From Pseudomonadota bacterium (GTDB lineage Bacteria > Pseudomonadota > Gammaproteobacteria > Burkholderiales > Thiobacillaceae), in the NCBI GenBank assembly GCA_021847385.1, contig JAJZTV010000003.1, positions 1-30,342 of the forward strand: a DNA stretch of 30,342 nucleotides, given 5' to 3'. Shown here piece by piece: positions 1 through 9,300 of the stretch. Every line of letters begins with the position of its first letter. Positions within the stretch are counted from its first letter, which is position 1. A model generated the notes under the pieces. The model made no database searches and had not been told where the DNA came from. It saw only the letters and a list, made by a program, of their open reading frames with translations. The position numbers and the translations under genes are program-made.

Positions 1-33
1 CGGCAGTTCGTCCATCGCATCGCACTGAGTTTT

Positions 34-495
34 ATGCTGCCCCGCTTCGATTACGGCAACGCCGTCCGGGTCACGCGCAACGTGCGCAACGACGGCACCT
101 TCCCCGGCATGGCCACGGGCAATCTGTTGGTCCGGCGCGGCAGTATCGGCTATGTGATGAACGTCGGCACCTTCTTGCAGGATCAGCTCATCTACACCGT
201 GCACTTCCTCGATCAGAACCGCATTGTCGGCTGCCGCGAAGAAGAGTTGATCGGTGCCGACGAGCCCTGGGTGCCGAGCCGGTTCGAGACCCGGGAAAAA
301 GTCAGCGCCAGGATCGCGCTGTCGCTGCAAGGCGCAGTGGTGGTGCCGGCCGGTACCGTGGGCGAGGTGTTCAAGGTGCTGCGCGATCTACCGGACGGCA
401 TGCACTACCACGTGCACTTCCCCGGCCATGTCTTGCAGGTGCCGGAGAGCGTGCTCGATGCGGTGGAGCAGAAGACGGAGGCCGAGGATGACTGA
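34..495 (+). CDS. nifZ: Nitrogen fixation protein NifZ
   Basis: NifZ is an accessory factor in maturation of the nitrogenase MoFe protein; it is thought to help P-cluster formation in the cytoplasm. The 153-residue product has the usual family length and opens with the characteristic segment PRFDYGNAVRVTRNVRNDGT (residues 3-22), followed by the family motifs LVRRGSIGYV, FLQDQLIYTVHFL and GCREEELI. The second half (about residues 90-140) repeats the same small beta-barrel pattern (VVVPAGTVGEV, YHVHFPGHVLQVPE). The ATG at 34 has only a weak ribosome binding site. Another reading frame closes with TGA at 26-28, which could be the tail of an upstream gene, but too little is visible to say. nifM overlaps its end by 8 nt, so the two are co-transcribed and probably translationally coupled. 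Confidence 0.95.
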   Translation: MLPRFDYGNAVRVTRNVRNDGTFPGMATGNLLVRRGSIGYVMNVGTFLQDQLIYTVHFLDQNRIVGCREEELIGADEPWVPSRFETREKVSARIALSLQGAVVVPAGTVGEVFKVLRDLPDGMHYHVHFPGHVLQVPESVLDAVEQKTEAEDD

Positions 496-1333
496 GCCGA
501 ATGCGGTCGCCTACTTGATGCTCAAGACCGCGCAAAACCTCTATAGCCGCAATCCGCAGGAACTGAAGCCGGACGAGCAGGAGCGCGTGCTGCGCATGGC
601 CGGCCGGCAATATGAGTTGGAAGAGCGCGTGCTGTCGGCAGCCGAAGCGGGCGAGGTGGTGGTGCCGGAGGCGACTTTGCAAGCCGCTCTGGCCGAGATT
701 GCCGGGCGCTACCCGGATGAGGTCGACTTCCTCAACGATCTGAACGACAACGGACTATCGCGCCAGGGGTTCATCGCGGCGCTGGAGCGGGAGATGAAGG
801 TCGATGCCATCATGGAAAAGGTGGCGACCCGCGCGGCCAAGGTGAGCGATATCGACGTCGAGCTGTACTACCACTACCACCCGGAACAGTTCCAGCGTCC
901 GGAACTTCGCCGGGCCCGGCATATCCTGGTCACCATCAACGACGGCATCGCCGACAATACCCGTGACGCGGCGCGGGCACGCATCGACGCCATCGCCCAA
1001 CGCCTGGCCAAGGAGCCCAAGCGCTTCGAGGAACAAGCGCTGAAACACTCGGAATGTCCGACTGCACTGCAAGGCGGCCTATTGGGCGATGCGCAACGCG
1101 GCCAGCTCTACCCCGAGTTGGACAAGGTGCTGTTCGACATGCAGCCGGGCCAGATCAGCGGTGTGATCGAAAGCGCACTCGGTTTTCACCTACTGCTCTG
1201 CGAGTCGGTTGCTCCGGCCGGTGCGATACCGATCGGCCAAGTACGCGATGCGGTGCGCAAGCTGCTCGAATCCCGGCGGAAGAAGATCTGCCAGAAGGCG
1301 TGGCTGTCCGCGCTGAATAAAGCGGCCGCCTAA
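488..1333 (+). CDS. nifM: NifM, parvulin-type peptidyl-prolyl isomerase for nitrogenase Fe protein
   Basis: NifM is required for maturation and stability of the nitrogenase Fe protein NifH and belongs to the PpiC/parvulin isomerase family. The product is 281 aa. A helical N-terminal half (residues 1-130) precedes a parvulin domain that begins at RRARHILVTIND and ends near GFHLLLCESV; the HILVTIND and QPGQISGVIES segments are typical of this fold. An open frame extends upstream to 254, but the ATG at 488 fits the family N-terminus (MTEPNAVAYLMLKTAQNLY) and overlaps nifZ by 8 nt, so it is chosen here. It is the last nif gene; the following genes are on the opposite strand and belong to a different pathway. 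Confidence 0.93.
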   Translation: MTEPNAVAYLMLKTAQNLYSRNPQELKPDEQERVLRMAGRQYELEERVLSAAEAGEVVVPEATLQAALAEIAGRYPDEVDFLNDLNDNGLSRQGFIAALEREMKVDAIMEKVATRAAKVSDIDVELYYHYHPEQFQRPELRRARHILVTINDGIADNTRDAARARIDAIAQRLAKEPKRFEEQALKHSECPTALQGGLLGDAQRGQLYPELDKVLFDMQPGQISGVIESALGFHLLLCESVAPAGAIPIGQVRDAVRKLLESRRKKICQKAWLSALNKAAA

Positions 1334-1353
1334 ACCCAGCGCCTCGAAGACGG

Positions 1354-1400
1354 GGCGGCTCCGGCACGCATCGAACCTGCGCCTCCCTTGTGATAGGTGG
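1354..1400 (-). other. Decayed tRNA 3'-end-like sequence
   Basis: Read on the minus strand, this segment resembles the 3' half of a tRNA. There is a T-loop (TTCGATG) between GCAGG and CGTGC, one mismatch short of a perfect T-stem, and upstream an anticodon-arm-like CCTATCACAAGGG with CAC in the anticodon position, as in tRNA-Val(CAC). The acceptor stem is GC-rich but no CCA follows, and no 5' half is present. Positions 1354-1381 match 28271-28298 at 24 of 28 bases in the same orientation. It is best read as a relic of an integration event; chance similarity is not excluded. Confidence 0.4.
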
Positions 1401-1425
1401 TTTTCTGCGTTGTCGAGGCGAACGA

Positions 1426-2049
1426 CTAAAGACTTGCCGGCTGCGGCCGGCTATGCGGCACCCGCCGGGTGACATATTCGACCAGCTTGGCAAGGCTCTC
1501 GTCCATCGGCTCCGAAGCGGTATTTACCACCAGCTCCGGGGCCAGGGGTTCTTCATAGGGCGCGCCGATGCCGGTGAAATCGGATAGTTCGCCCGCTCGG
1601 GCCTTGCGATAAAGCCCCTTGGGGTCGCGCGCTTCGCAGGTCGCCAGATCGGCGGCGACATGGATTTCGTGAAAACCGACCCGTCTTGCCGCAACCCTGG
1701 CCGCTGCTCGATCCGATCGGTATGGCGAGATAAAGGCGGTGATACAGATCAGCCCGGCATCGGCAAAGAGGGCGGCGACCTCTCCGACGCGGCGAATATT
1801 TTCTGCACGGTCCTGCTGGCTGAATCCAAGATCGGCGTTAAGGCCATGACGAAGATTGTCGCCGTCGAGGGTGTAGCAGGCATAGCCAAGCGCCAGCAAC
1901 CGCCCTTCCAGGCCCATGGCCAGGGTGGATTTGCCCGAGGCGGACAGACCGGTCAGCCAGATCACGGCCCCATCATGGCCGAAGCGTTGCCTGCGCTCAA
2001 CGGCATCGATCAGGTGGGGAACCTCGGTGAGATGGAGTGGTTTGGGCAT
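1426..2049 (-). CDS. cysC: Adenylylsulfate (APS) kinase
   Basis: It phosphorylates APS with ATP to give PAPS, the sulfate donor of sulfotransferases. The 207-aa length is normal for a stand-alone CysC. Visible are the P-loop GLSASGKST (about residues 34-42), the APS-binding segment LDGDNLRHGLN, the FSQQDRAENIRRVGEVA helix, ITAFISPYRSDR, and the lid segment DPKGLYRKARAGELSDFTGI. There is no fused ATP sulfurylase domain and no CysD or CysN next to it, which argues against an assimilatory sulfate operon. Its neighbours are glycan-modifying genes with two sulfotransferases (5226-6041 and 19899-20642), so a dedicated PAPS supply for glycan sulfation is the likely role (inference). It is convergent with nifM. 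The 249 nt upstream is relatively AT-rich at 2070-2150 and probably contains its own promoter. Confidence 0.95.
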   Translation of the reverse strand: MPKPLHLTEVPHLIDAVERRQRFGHDGAVIWLTGLSASGKSTLAMGLEGRLLALGYACYTLDGDNLRHGLNADLGFSQQDRAENIRRVGEVAALFADAGLICITAFISPYRSDRAAARVAARRVGFHEIHVAADLATCEARDPKGLYRKARAGELSDFTGIGAPYEEPLAPELVVNTASEPMDESLAKLVEYVTRRVPHSRPQPASL

Positions 2050-2298
2050 TGGGAGGGCGTGGCTGCTAAGTTGTATTGGCTATTGAATTTAACCGAAATG
2101 AAAGATTGATTGATCCTTCAAGCGATGATTTTCTAATATTTTGAGTGTGGTCACGAGACGGGTCATGTCGGTTTGGGTAAATGATCGATGGTAGGCAAGG
2201 GGATGCGCGTACGGCCGCCGACCTAAGCGATGCCGTGGTCGGCCATCCAGATGGCCATTGGGCTCTACCCCTCTTCCCCTGCGTCGGCCGATCGCGGG

Positions 2299-2889
2299 TC
2301 ACTCCCGCGCCTTGTCCCGTTCGTCGAGAAACCGGCGCAACGCTTCGGGGTCGGCATCCATGATCAGGTCGAGGTTTTCGAGAATTTCATCGATGTCCCA
2401 ATCCCACCAGGCGAGCCGAAGCATCAGTTCGACGGTGACCGGGTCGAAGCGATGGCGGATCACCCTGGCGGGATTGCCGGCTACGATCGCATAGGGATCG
2501 ATATCCTTGGATACCATGCTGCCGGCGCCGACCACCGCACCGTGGCCGATGGTTACTCCCGAGAGGATGGTGCAGCCGAAGCCGAGCCAGACGTCGCTGC
2601 CGATAATGATCGGTCCTTTGGATCTTTTGGGCGGAGGCTGCCGCCGCTGGAAGAAATGAGGGAAGGGATAGGTGGAGCCGTAATCCGGCCGATGCTCGCC
2701 GCCCTTCAGGATGGAGACGTCCGTCGCAATGCTGCAGAAGCGGCCGATGACCAGTGGCGTGCGCTCGTCGTAATGCAAGATGCGAGGGGTGCCATAGGTA
2801 TAGTCGCCGATCTCGCAATTCTCGATCTTCTTGATGTATTCCTGTCGATTGGTAAACAGCTTCTCGGCATCCGGCCTGACATGTTTCAT
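2299..2889 (-). CDS. CatB-type hexapeptide-repeat O-acetyltransferase
   Basis: This is a predicted acetyl-CoA-dependent acetyltransferase of the left-handed beta-helix superfamily (xenobiotic acetyltransferase/VatD/CatB branch), commonly used to O-acetylate sugars. The 196-aa protein shows the family entry segment ENCEIGDYTYG, then IGRFCSIATDVSIL, a loop with the catalytic-type histidine (GGEHRPDYGSTYPF), and hexapeptide turns IIIGSDVWLGFGCTI, SGVTIGHGAVVGAGSMV and the closing YAIVAGNPARVIRHRF. GGGGAAT upstream of the ATG is a fair ribosome binding site. It lies between cysC and a methyltransferase on the same strand. The acceptor cannot be told from sequence; a surface glycan is likely from context. 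Confidence 0.88.
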   Translation of the reverse strand: MKHVRPDAEKLFTNRQEYIKKIENCEIGDYTYGTPRILHYDERTPLVIGRFCSIATDVSILKGGEHRPDYGSTYPFPHFFQRRQPPPKRSKGPIIIGSDVWLGFGCTILSGVTIGHGAVVGAGSMVSKDIDPYAIVAGNPARVIRHRFDPVTVELMLRLAWWDWDIDEILENLDLIMDADPEALRRFLDERDKARE

Positions 2890-2976
2890 CGATTCCCCAG
2901 CAATCTATCTAGTGATCTTTCGTCTGATTTCAGCGCGGCCCAAGCTGATAAAACAGGCAAGGTCAATAGTGACCGT

Positions 2977-3546
2977 TCAGCGACTGCCTTTTTGAAAGAA
3001 GGCCATCGATTTCTGTTTTTCACAGATTATTTTGATGGCGGCAAGATTGAGTTCTTTCGCATTTCGTACGATTTCCGTCACAAATTCCACCATCCCCTGA
3101 TATTGCGGATAATCAGTGGCGAAATAGCCCATCGCCCAATCCTCGATGACGTAGTAGCCACCTGGTTTCAGAAAGGGCTGCAAGGTATTGAAACAGGTCC
3201 GAGTCTCAGCCAATTGGTGCGAGGCATCATCGATAATTACATCGAACGGCCCATGCAATTCGGCAAGCCCGCGTAGGCCGTCCGCGTCATTCTGATCGCA
3301 CTGCGCAAGCGACACGCGGGAACTGGTTTCAATTTCCGGCAGCTTCAAGTCCAACCCAAGGATACGAGAATCCTTGTTTTGCAGGTAATCGTCCCAAAAC
3401 AGGATCGATCCGCCCTTATTGACGCCAATCTCTAGCAAAGAGATTGGCCGATAAGTCAAAGGCGCCAAAATTCTTTTATATTCCTCCATAAAACCCAACT
3501 GGATTTTGTCGGTATCGAATTTGGTCGGAGTAAATGGGTTTTTCAT
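2977..3546 (-). CDS. Class I SAM-dependent methyltransferase, TylF/CmcI-like
   Basis: The 189-aa protein has a SAM-binding motif LLEIGVNKGGSILFW (residues about 37-51), an acidic LGLDLKLPE end of strand 2, and the metal-site-like signature IIDDASHQ followed by GGYYVIEDW. This arrangement is typical of the small Mg-dependent O-methyltransferases related to TylF, MycE and cephalosporin hydroxylase CmcI, which are often found in glycan loci acting on deoxysugars. The downstream half is short compared with macrolide homologues. Base composition is more AT-rich than the flanking glycosyltransferase genes, suggesting separate acquisition. The ATG at 3546 has no strong ribosome binding site. Confidence 0.82.
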   Translation of the reverse strand: MKNPFTPTKFDTDKIQLGFMEEYKRILAPLTYRPISLLEIGVNKGGSILFWDDYLQNKDSRILGLDLKLPEIETSSRVSLAQCDQNDADGLRGLAELHGPFDVIIDDASHQLAETRTCFNTLQPFLKPGGYYVIEDWAMGYFATDYPQYQGMVEFVTEIVRNAKELNLAAIKIICEKQKSMAFFQKGSR

Positions 3547-3601
3547 GATGTCTGTTGGTCGATTGAAGTGTTATTGGCGCAGGTATCTAGCACCATCCCG
3601 G

Positions 3602-4567
3602 TTATGGCAAGCTAGGCAATATCGCCAGGCCGCCTAGTTTTTGTCGAAGAAGATCGTCTATCGTGTGCCGTCCTTCCCAGTATTGGCTGCGATTGCGGTG
3701 TTCCATGGCCTCGGCCAGGTCGGAGCCATGTTTTTCCGAGAAAAGCGACCGGTTGCGCGTCACATGATGCGTTTGCACCTGATCGTGCCGCCTGATCGAC
3801 AGCGAGCCTCCCTTTGGCCCACCGTGTTTCACAAAGGTATCGGCCCGGACGACGATACCGGCGCCGGTGTCCGCCAGCCGTTTGTTCAGGTCCCGGTCCT
3901 CGTAGGTGCCATATTCGAAGGCAGGGTCGAAATAGCCCAGGCGTTCCAGGTCGGCCTTCCTGAAGGCTTGGCAAAAGCCGATGACATCGTAAAACGGCAC
4001 CGCGATCAGTGTGCCGCCGACACGCTCCTGCAATAGCTTGTCGAATTGCTCTATCCGGCCTAGTTCCGCTGCGGAATAGTCTGCCAACTGGCGAAACAAC
4101 CGGGTGTTTTGGAAGCTGAAAGCGTAATCGGTCAGGGGCGCCACGGTGCCGATGGCGAGGTCGGCCATCAGCGGCGAGACTAAGCGCGGAATAGCGCCGG
4201 CGGGGAAATAGACGTCGTCGTTGGCCATCACGATGACGCGGCCATCCGCAGACTGCATCAGGCGGTTATAGCTTGCCGAGAAGCCCAGGTTGTTGTCGTT
4301 CTCCAGATAACGGAATTCACCGAAGGCGTTCTGTAGCCGCTCTTGCCAACGCTGGATCATTTGCCGGGTTTCCGCGCGCAGCGGCGAGCCGTCATCGAGC
4401 AGCAGCAATTGAACGTGGGGGCCACCATTACGAAACAGGCTCGGGAAGAACAGATTCTCCACCACGGCGAGCGCTTCCGGGCCCGCGTTGTACATGGAGG
4501 TGACGAGGCTGACGGATTCCATCCGCACGTAGTGGCTTTCAGATTGCTGATTGGTCCAGTCAATCAC
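3602..4567 (-). CDS. Family 2 glycosyltransferase
   Basis: Predicted inverting GT-A glycosyltransferase of family GT2, 321 aa. The nucleotide-binding start SLVTSMYN is followed by LLLLDDGSP, the NNLGFSASYNRLM segment and the metal-binding-type VIVMANDDVYFP (NDD in place of DXD). Further on, AFRKADLERLGYFDPAFEYG and YEDRDLNKRL match the acceptor-side ED motif of GT2 enzymes. It starts at GTG 4567, which overlaps the stop of the upstream methyltransferase (GTGA, 4 nt), so coupling is likely. An in-frame ATG 14 codons later (MESVSLV) is an alternative start. Donor and acceptor are unknown. Confidence 0.9.
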   Translation of the reverse strand: MIDWTNQQSESHYVRMESVSLVTSMYNAGPEALAVVENLFFPSLFRNGGPHVQLLLLDDGSPLRAETRQMIQRWQERLQNAFGEFRYLENDNNLGFSASYNRLMQSADGRVIVMANDDVYFPAGAIPRLVSPLMADLAIGTVAPLTDYAFSFQNTRLFRQLADYSAAELGRIEQFDKLLQERVGGTLIAVPFYDVIGFCQAFRKADLERLGYFDPAFEYGTYEDRDLNKRLADTGAGIVVRADTFVKHGGPKGGSLSIRRHDQVQTHHVTRNRSLFSEKHGSDLAEAMEHRNRSQYWEGRHTIDDLLRQKLGGLAILPSLP

Positions 4568-5187
4568 TTCGGCTTGTTCGACAGGAAGTTATCGAAATCG
4601 GGATAGATGCAGCCGTCGTGGAAATGAGGCACATTCGGCAGCATCCGGCGCGGGTGGTGCCCAAGATACGCCTCGTCCTTGAGGAAGACGCAGACGTAGT
4701 CTTGCACCCAGGTGATTTCGCTGACGGTGGTGAAGTGCTCCAGCGCGATGCAGCGCAGACCGTTTCTCCGCCCCCATTTGGCCAGCGCGTTGCCGCTGTC
4801 CGGGAAGAAGCGATAGCAATCGACCGGGTAGCGATGGAAGACGAACTGGGCCGGCGCATCGAGATAGAACAACCCTTCCGGCTTGAGAACCCGCATGATC
4901 TCGAGGAACAGCAGCCAGAACATCTCGGCGTGCTCGAAGCAGGAGGTGCTGACCACCGCGTCGACCGAACCGTCGTCGAAGGGCAGGCGGTACGGATCGT
5001 CCAGCACGATATCCACGCCCTTGCCGGCCGACATGTCGACGCCGATGTAACGCGCCTGCGGCGGGCAGGCCTCGCGCAGCGAGCCATTGACGTCCATGGC
5101 GCCGATGTCGACGAGGCTGATCGCGCCCAACTGGGCGACATAGGTGTCGAAGAAACGCTTGCCGTTCTCCATCGCGGCGTCGTGCAT
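4564..5187 (-). CDS. Class I SAM-dependent methyltransferase (Methyltransf_11 type)
   Basis: The 207-aa product has a nucleotide-binding strand ISLVDIGAMDVNGSLR, then ARYIGVDMSAGKGVDIVL, LPFDDGSVDAVVSTSCFEH and EIMRVLKPEGLFYLDAP, the usual order of motifs I to IV in type 11 methyltransferases. The reading frame is open far upstream, to 5934, but that part is the shadow of the sulfotransferase gene. The ATG at 5187 is chosen because AGGAGA sits 4 nt before it and the family-like sequence starts there. It is 38 nt downstream of the sulfotransferase and overlaps the GT2 gene, placing it in the same transcript. The substrate is unknown; C-terminal segments such as FHRYPVDCYRFFPDSG are common in methyltransferases of O-antigen loci. 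Confidence 0.87.
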   Translation of the reverse strand: MHDAAMENGKRFFDTYVAQLGAISLVDIGAMDVNGSLREACPPQARYIGVDMSAGKGVDIVLDDPYRLPFDDGSVDAVVSTSCFEHAEMFWLLFLEIMRVLKPEGLFYLDAPAQFVFHRYPVDCYRFFPDSGNALAKWGRRNGLRCIALEHFTTVSEITWVQDYVCVFLKDEAYLGHHPRRMLPNVPHFHDGCIYPDFDNFLSNKPK

Positions 5188-5225
5188 TGCGTCTCCTAGG
5201 CAGGGTTCGGGTGGGTGGGGACTGT

Positions 5226-6041
5226 TCAGCGTGACGCCAGGTCGAGGTGCCTGCCGGCGAGCGCCGGCAGGCGCGCGAGCATCGGTGCGAAGCGTTGCTC
5301 CAGCATGAGCTGGGTCTGCCGTGCAATCTCGGGGTAAGTAGATACGTTCTGCGGCGAGTAGTCGATCTTCGCGTCGGGCGAGACATCGAGGAAGCGGAAT
5401 ATCTGTTCCATCCATAGCCCGGGCGCTGCGGCCAGTTCGGCCAGCGACAGGATAAAGAACCGGTTGCGGTCGTACAACGCGAAGTATCGCAGCAGTTGCT
5501 CGTCGTAGAGCGACGAGCGGAAGTACATGAAGTTCCAGAAATAGTGCGGGCAGTCCGCCAAAAAGGCCGGGTCGTCGAAACGCCGGTCTTCTGCGGCCAA
5601 GGCCTCTTCGAAGCTGGCGATGGTTTCGTAGCCGAGCATTCGCATGAAGCGGTAGAGCGAGTAGCTCCGCAAGGCCGGATTTCTGAGCACGACGATGAAA
5701 CGGGCGTCCGGAAACAGCGTGTGGAGCACCGGCGGCGTTTCGGGGTTGCTGAAATAGACATGGGAGGCCTCGCCGACCGCCTTCTTCTCCGCGCCGCACG
5801 CGAACAAGCCGAAATATTCGATAGGGTTGTCGACCACCTGGAATTGCCGGCAAAAGAACGAAGGCTCCTTGACCGGCGACATATGGATCTCCGGGTGCTG
5901 GCGCAAATAGCTGTAAAGGCTGGTGGTGCCGCACTTGGCGGCGCCGAGGACGAAGAGGTTGGGCAGCCTCGGCCTGTTGGTTTTCATGTCATTGCACAGC
6001 TCGCCGGCTTGGCGATCCGCATTTACCATGTCGTCGATCAT
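5226..6041 (-). CDS. PAPS-dependent sulfotransferase (heparan/NDST-like)
   Basis: Predicted to transfer sulfate from PAPS to a sugar hydroxyl or amino group. The 271-aa protein shows the 5'-phosphosulfate loop LGAAKCGTTSLYSYL at residues 32-46 with K36, the KEPSFF segment (58-63) typical of carbohydrate sulfotransferases, and the 3'-phosphate motif VVLRNPALRSYSLYRF at 117-132. Both PAPS sites are therefore intact. There is no signal peptide or membrane anchor, so it should act in the cytoplasm on a precursor. It is the first gene of the leftward group and reads divergently from the GLUG genes. GAGAG precedes the ATG at 6041; the second Met (MVNADR) is possible. With cysC at the end of the group, this forms a self-contained sulfation unit. 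Confidence 0.92.
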   Translation of the reverse strand: MIDDMVNADRQAGELCNDMKTNRPRLPNLFVLGAAKCGTTSLYSYLRQHPEIHMSPVKEPSFFCRQFQVVDNPIEYFGLFACGAEKKAVGEASHVYFSNPETPPVLHTLFPDARFIVVLRNPALRSYSLYRFMRMLGYETIASFEEALAAEDRRFDDPAFLADCPHYFWNFMYFRSSLYDEQLLRYFALYDRNRFFILSLAELAAAPGLWMEQIFRFLDVSPDAKIDYSPQNVSTYPEIARQTQLMLEQRFAPMLARLPALAGRHLDLASR

Positions 6042-6127
6042 CGATGCTCTCAGAATCCGAAGAAGACATTGCGCCGGATGCGTAATGGATGGAGCTTCGC
6101 GATCTCCTGGTCCACACTGATGCGCCG

Positions 6128-6157
6128 AGCATAAACCGCATGTTTTCCGGAAATCAA
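6128..6157 (-). promoter_or_regulatory. Candidate sigma-70 promoter for the leftward sulfotransferase group
   Basis: On the minus strand TTGATT (6157-6152) and TATGCT (6133-6128) are 18 nt apart, each matching four of six consensus bases. The spacer contains a perfect 10-bp palindrome, TTTCCGGAAA (6144-6153), which could be an operator. It lies in the 262-nt divergent intergenic region between the sulfotransferase and the first GLUG gene; the rest of that region shows nothing firm. Pattern match only. Confidence 0.3.
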
Positions 6158-6303
6158 GGACGATCGCCTTTTCTTCGGCTCAAGAGCCCGCGCTGTCTGC
6201 CGATACAGCGCAGGGGGGGCGTTGCGCAGTGGCTGCGATGTGTCTGCGCTATCATGCCGTGCAATCCGACCAAGAACACACGAGCCGCAAAAGGGGAATC
6301 TAC

Positions 6304-9300
6304 TTGAATAGTCACTCGATCATCGGGCGCATCGTCCGTACAGTCATGGCTGCGCTGCTATTTTGTGCATTGCCTGCGCAAGCCGCCAAGGATTACATTG
6401 TCGCACCGGCGGGCGGAGACATTACGGGGGCGCAGCTCTCGGCCAAGCTGGCCGTGGGCAATGTGACCCTGCAAAGCAGCGACGGCGGCACGCCCGGCTC
6501 CGGCAACATCCTCATCAAGGATGTCGTTGCCTGGAGCGCCAACACCACGCTGACCCTTAAGGCCTCGAACAACGTTGTCGTCAACGGCAATATCGCCGCA
6601 AGCGGCAACACGGCCGGCCTGGCGATCAGCCCGGCCACGGCCAACGGCGGCGAAGCGCCGGCCCCGGCCGGCACCTATCGCCTGGCCGGCGCGGTCATTA
6701 CCCTTTCCGGCAGCGGCCCGAGCCTGATCATCGCCGGCAGCGCTTATACCGTGATCAACGGCCTGGGCGCGGCGACGGATGCGACGAGCCCGCCTGTCGT
6801 GCCCAGCCTGCAGGGCGCGGCCGCAGCCGCCAACCTGGCCAAGAACTATGTGCTCGGCAGCGATATCGATGCCTCGGCCAGCTCGGCCTGGAACGACGGC
6901 GCGGGGTTCGTTCCGATCGGCGGCGGCGACCAGGCCAAGGTCAACGCCGATGCGCCCTTTGCCGGCAGGTTCGACGGTCTGGGCCATACGATTCGCAATC
7001 TGACGGTGAATGCGCCGGGCAAGAAGTGGGGCGGCCTGTTCGGCGCCACGGCAGCGAACGCACAAGTCCGCAATATGGGCCTAATCGATGCCAACGTCAG
7101 CGGGCTGCATCGCGTCGGCGGCCTGGTCGGCGAAAACAACGGCTCGCTCGATCAGTGCCATGTACGCGCCACCGTGGCCGGCACCAATAACGTTGGCGCC
7201 TTGGTGGGATACAACGCCCCCACAGGGGTTGTGGAAAAGAGCTATGCCTCCGGCAGCGTGACCGGCAACGGCCAGAATGCCGGCGGCCTGATCGGGGCGA
7301 ATTCGGGGACGGCCCGCAACGGCTATTCGACGGCCGCCGTGGGCGGAACGGCTACCAACGCCGGCGGCCTGGTCGGCAACAACTTTGTCTTCAGCGGCAG
7401 CGCGCCGCTGATCGAGAACAGCTATGCCACCGGCGCGGTTTCGGGTACGGCGCCGGTCGGCGGCCTGGTCGGGGCCAACGGCGGCACGGTCAGCAATGGC
7501 TATTGGGATAGCCAAACATCCGGCCAGGCGGCGTCGGCCGGCGGCGGCAAGGGGCTGACCAGCGCGCAAATGAAGACCCAATCGAGTTTCGGCGGCTTCG
7601 ACTTTTCCGGTACCTGGGTCATGGTGGACGGACTCACCCAGCCGATGCTCGCCCAGCAGAACTCGACCACGATCTACAACGTACTCGAATTGCAGTTGAT
7701 GGCGGCGAACCTGGCGGCGAACTACACCCTCGGTGCCGACATCGACGCCTCGGCGACGGGCACGGGCAGCGGCATTTGGGGCAGCAGCGGGTTTGTCCCG
7801 ATCGGCACTGCGACGGCGCCGTTTACCGGCAGCCTGGATGGCAAGGGGCATACCATCGGCAAGCTCACGATCAACCTGCCGGGGACCGATCATGTCGGCC
7901 TGTTCGGCTATACCGGCGCGTCTTCGGCCATTCGGAATGTCGGCCTGCGCGACAGCACGGTCACCGGACAGAACAGCGTGGGGGCCTTGGCGGGGCATAA
8001 CGGCGGCAGCATCGGCAGCAGCAACGCCGAGCAGACCAATGTGACCGGCATGGGCAGCAATAGCAGCGGTAGTGGCGGCTTGGTCGGCACCAATGGCGGC
8101 AGCATCGGCAACAGCCATACCTCCGGCAGCGTGACCGGGATCGACGATGTCGGCGGTCTCGTCGGCGTCAACAGCGGCAGTATCGCCGCCGCCTATTCTT
8201 TGGCCACGGTCAGCAATGCGACGGGGCAGGCCGGCGGTTTGGTGGGGACCAACGACCAGGCGGCCAGCATCAGCGCCAGTTTCGCCACCGGGGTCGTCGG
8301 CGATGTCGGCATGACCGGGGAAATGGGCGGCCTGGTCGGGCTCAATCAGGGCAGCATCAGTTACAGCAATGCGCTGGGCCGCGCCGATTGCGGCACGGGT
8401 TCCTCCGGCGGCGGCCTGGTGGGCAACAACAGCGGCACCATCGCCAACAGCTATGCCACGGGCGGCGTGAGCGGGAAGGGCAGCAACGCCGGCGGCCTGG
8501 TCGGCAACAACTCGACCGCCACGGCCAGCATCGGCACCAGCTATGCGACGGGGAGCGTGGCCGGCAGCGGCAATGTCGGCGGCCTGGTGGGCAACAACGA
8601 TGGCACGGTCAGCAACGGCTATTGGAACAGCGGCCTAAGCCACGACGGGATCGCTGCGGGCACGAAGACCGGGGCGACCGGGCTCAGCCCGGCGCAGATG
8701 CTGGCGTCGTCCAACTTCAGCGGTTTCACCATCACCACTACGCCGGGCGCACAGGGCTGGGTGGTGGTCAACACCGACGGCAGCCTGCAAACCGCGGCCA
8801 GTAACGCATCGGCCGCGACTTCGCCGATGCTGGCGACCGAATATGCCACCACCGTCACCAACGCGCATCAGTTGCAGTTGATGCTGATGAATCTAGGTGC
8901 GAGTTACCGTCTGGCTGCGAACGTGGCGGCGATAGGCACCGGCAATGGCAAGGAGGTGTGGGGCGGTCTCGGCTTCGTCCCGGTGGGTAGGACGAATGCG
9001 CCGTTCACCGGTGTCCTCGACGGCCAGGGCTATAGGATCAGCCATTATTTTATTAACCGCACGGATTCCAATGTCGGGCTTTTCGGTTACATCCAAAATG
9101 CGACGCTACAGAATTTAGGCCTGACATCTGGCAGGGTGATTGGGGGTGGCAATGTCGGCGGACTGGTCGGTTATAGCAAAGCGAGTCGGATCAATTACTG
9201 TTACGTCGATTCCTTTACCAGCGCCTCTGTTACCGATGTGCCTGGAAGAGGCGACACAATCGGCGGCCTGGTCGGAAACAACGATCAAGGCACGATAGCG

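Noticed and set aside
254..487. N-terminal extension of the nifM frame
   Set aside because: It is the nifZ gene read in another frame, rich in Arg and Cys; the family N-terminus begins at 488.
2241..2256. Inverted repeat GGCCATC-CA-GATGGCC as a terminator
   Set aside because: The loop is only two nt and no T-tract follows on either strand.
2230..3276. Plus-strand open frame of 348 codons
   Set aside because: Antisense to the acetyltransferase and methyltransferase, both of which have clear motifs on the minus strand.
5188..5934. Upstream extension of the methyltransferase frame
   Set aside because: It lies out of frame inside the sulfotransferase gene; the AGGAGA-supported ATG at 5187 begins the family-like sequence.
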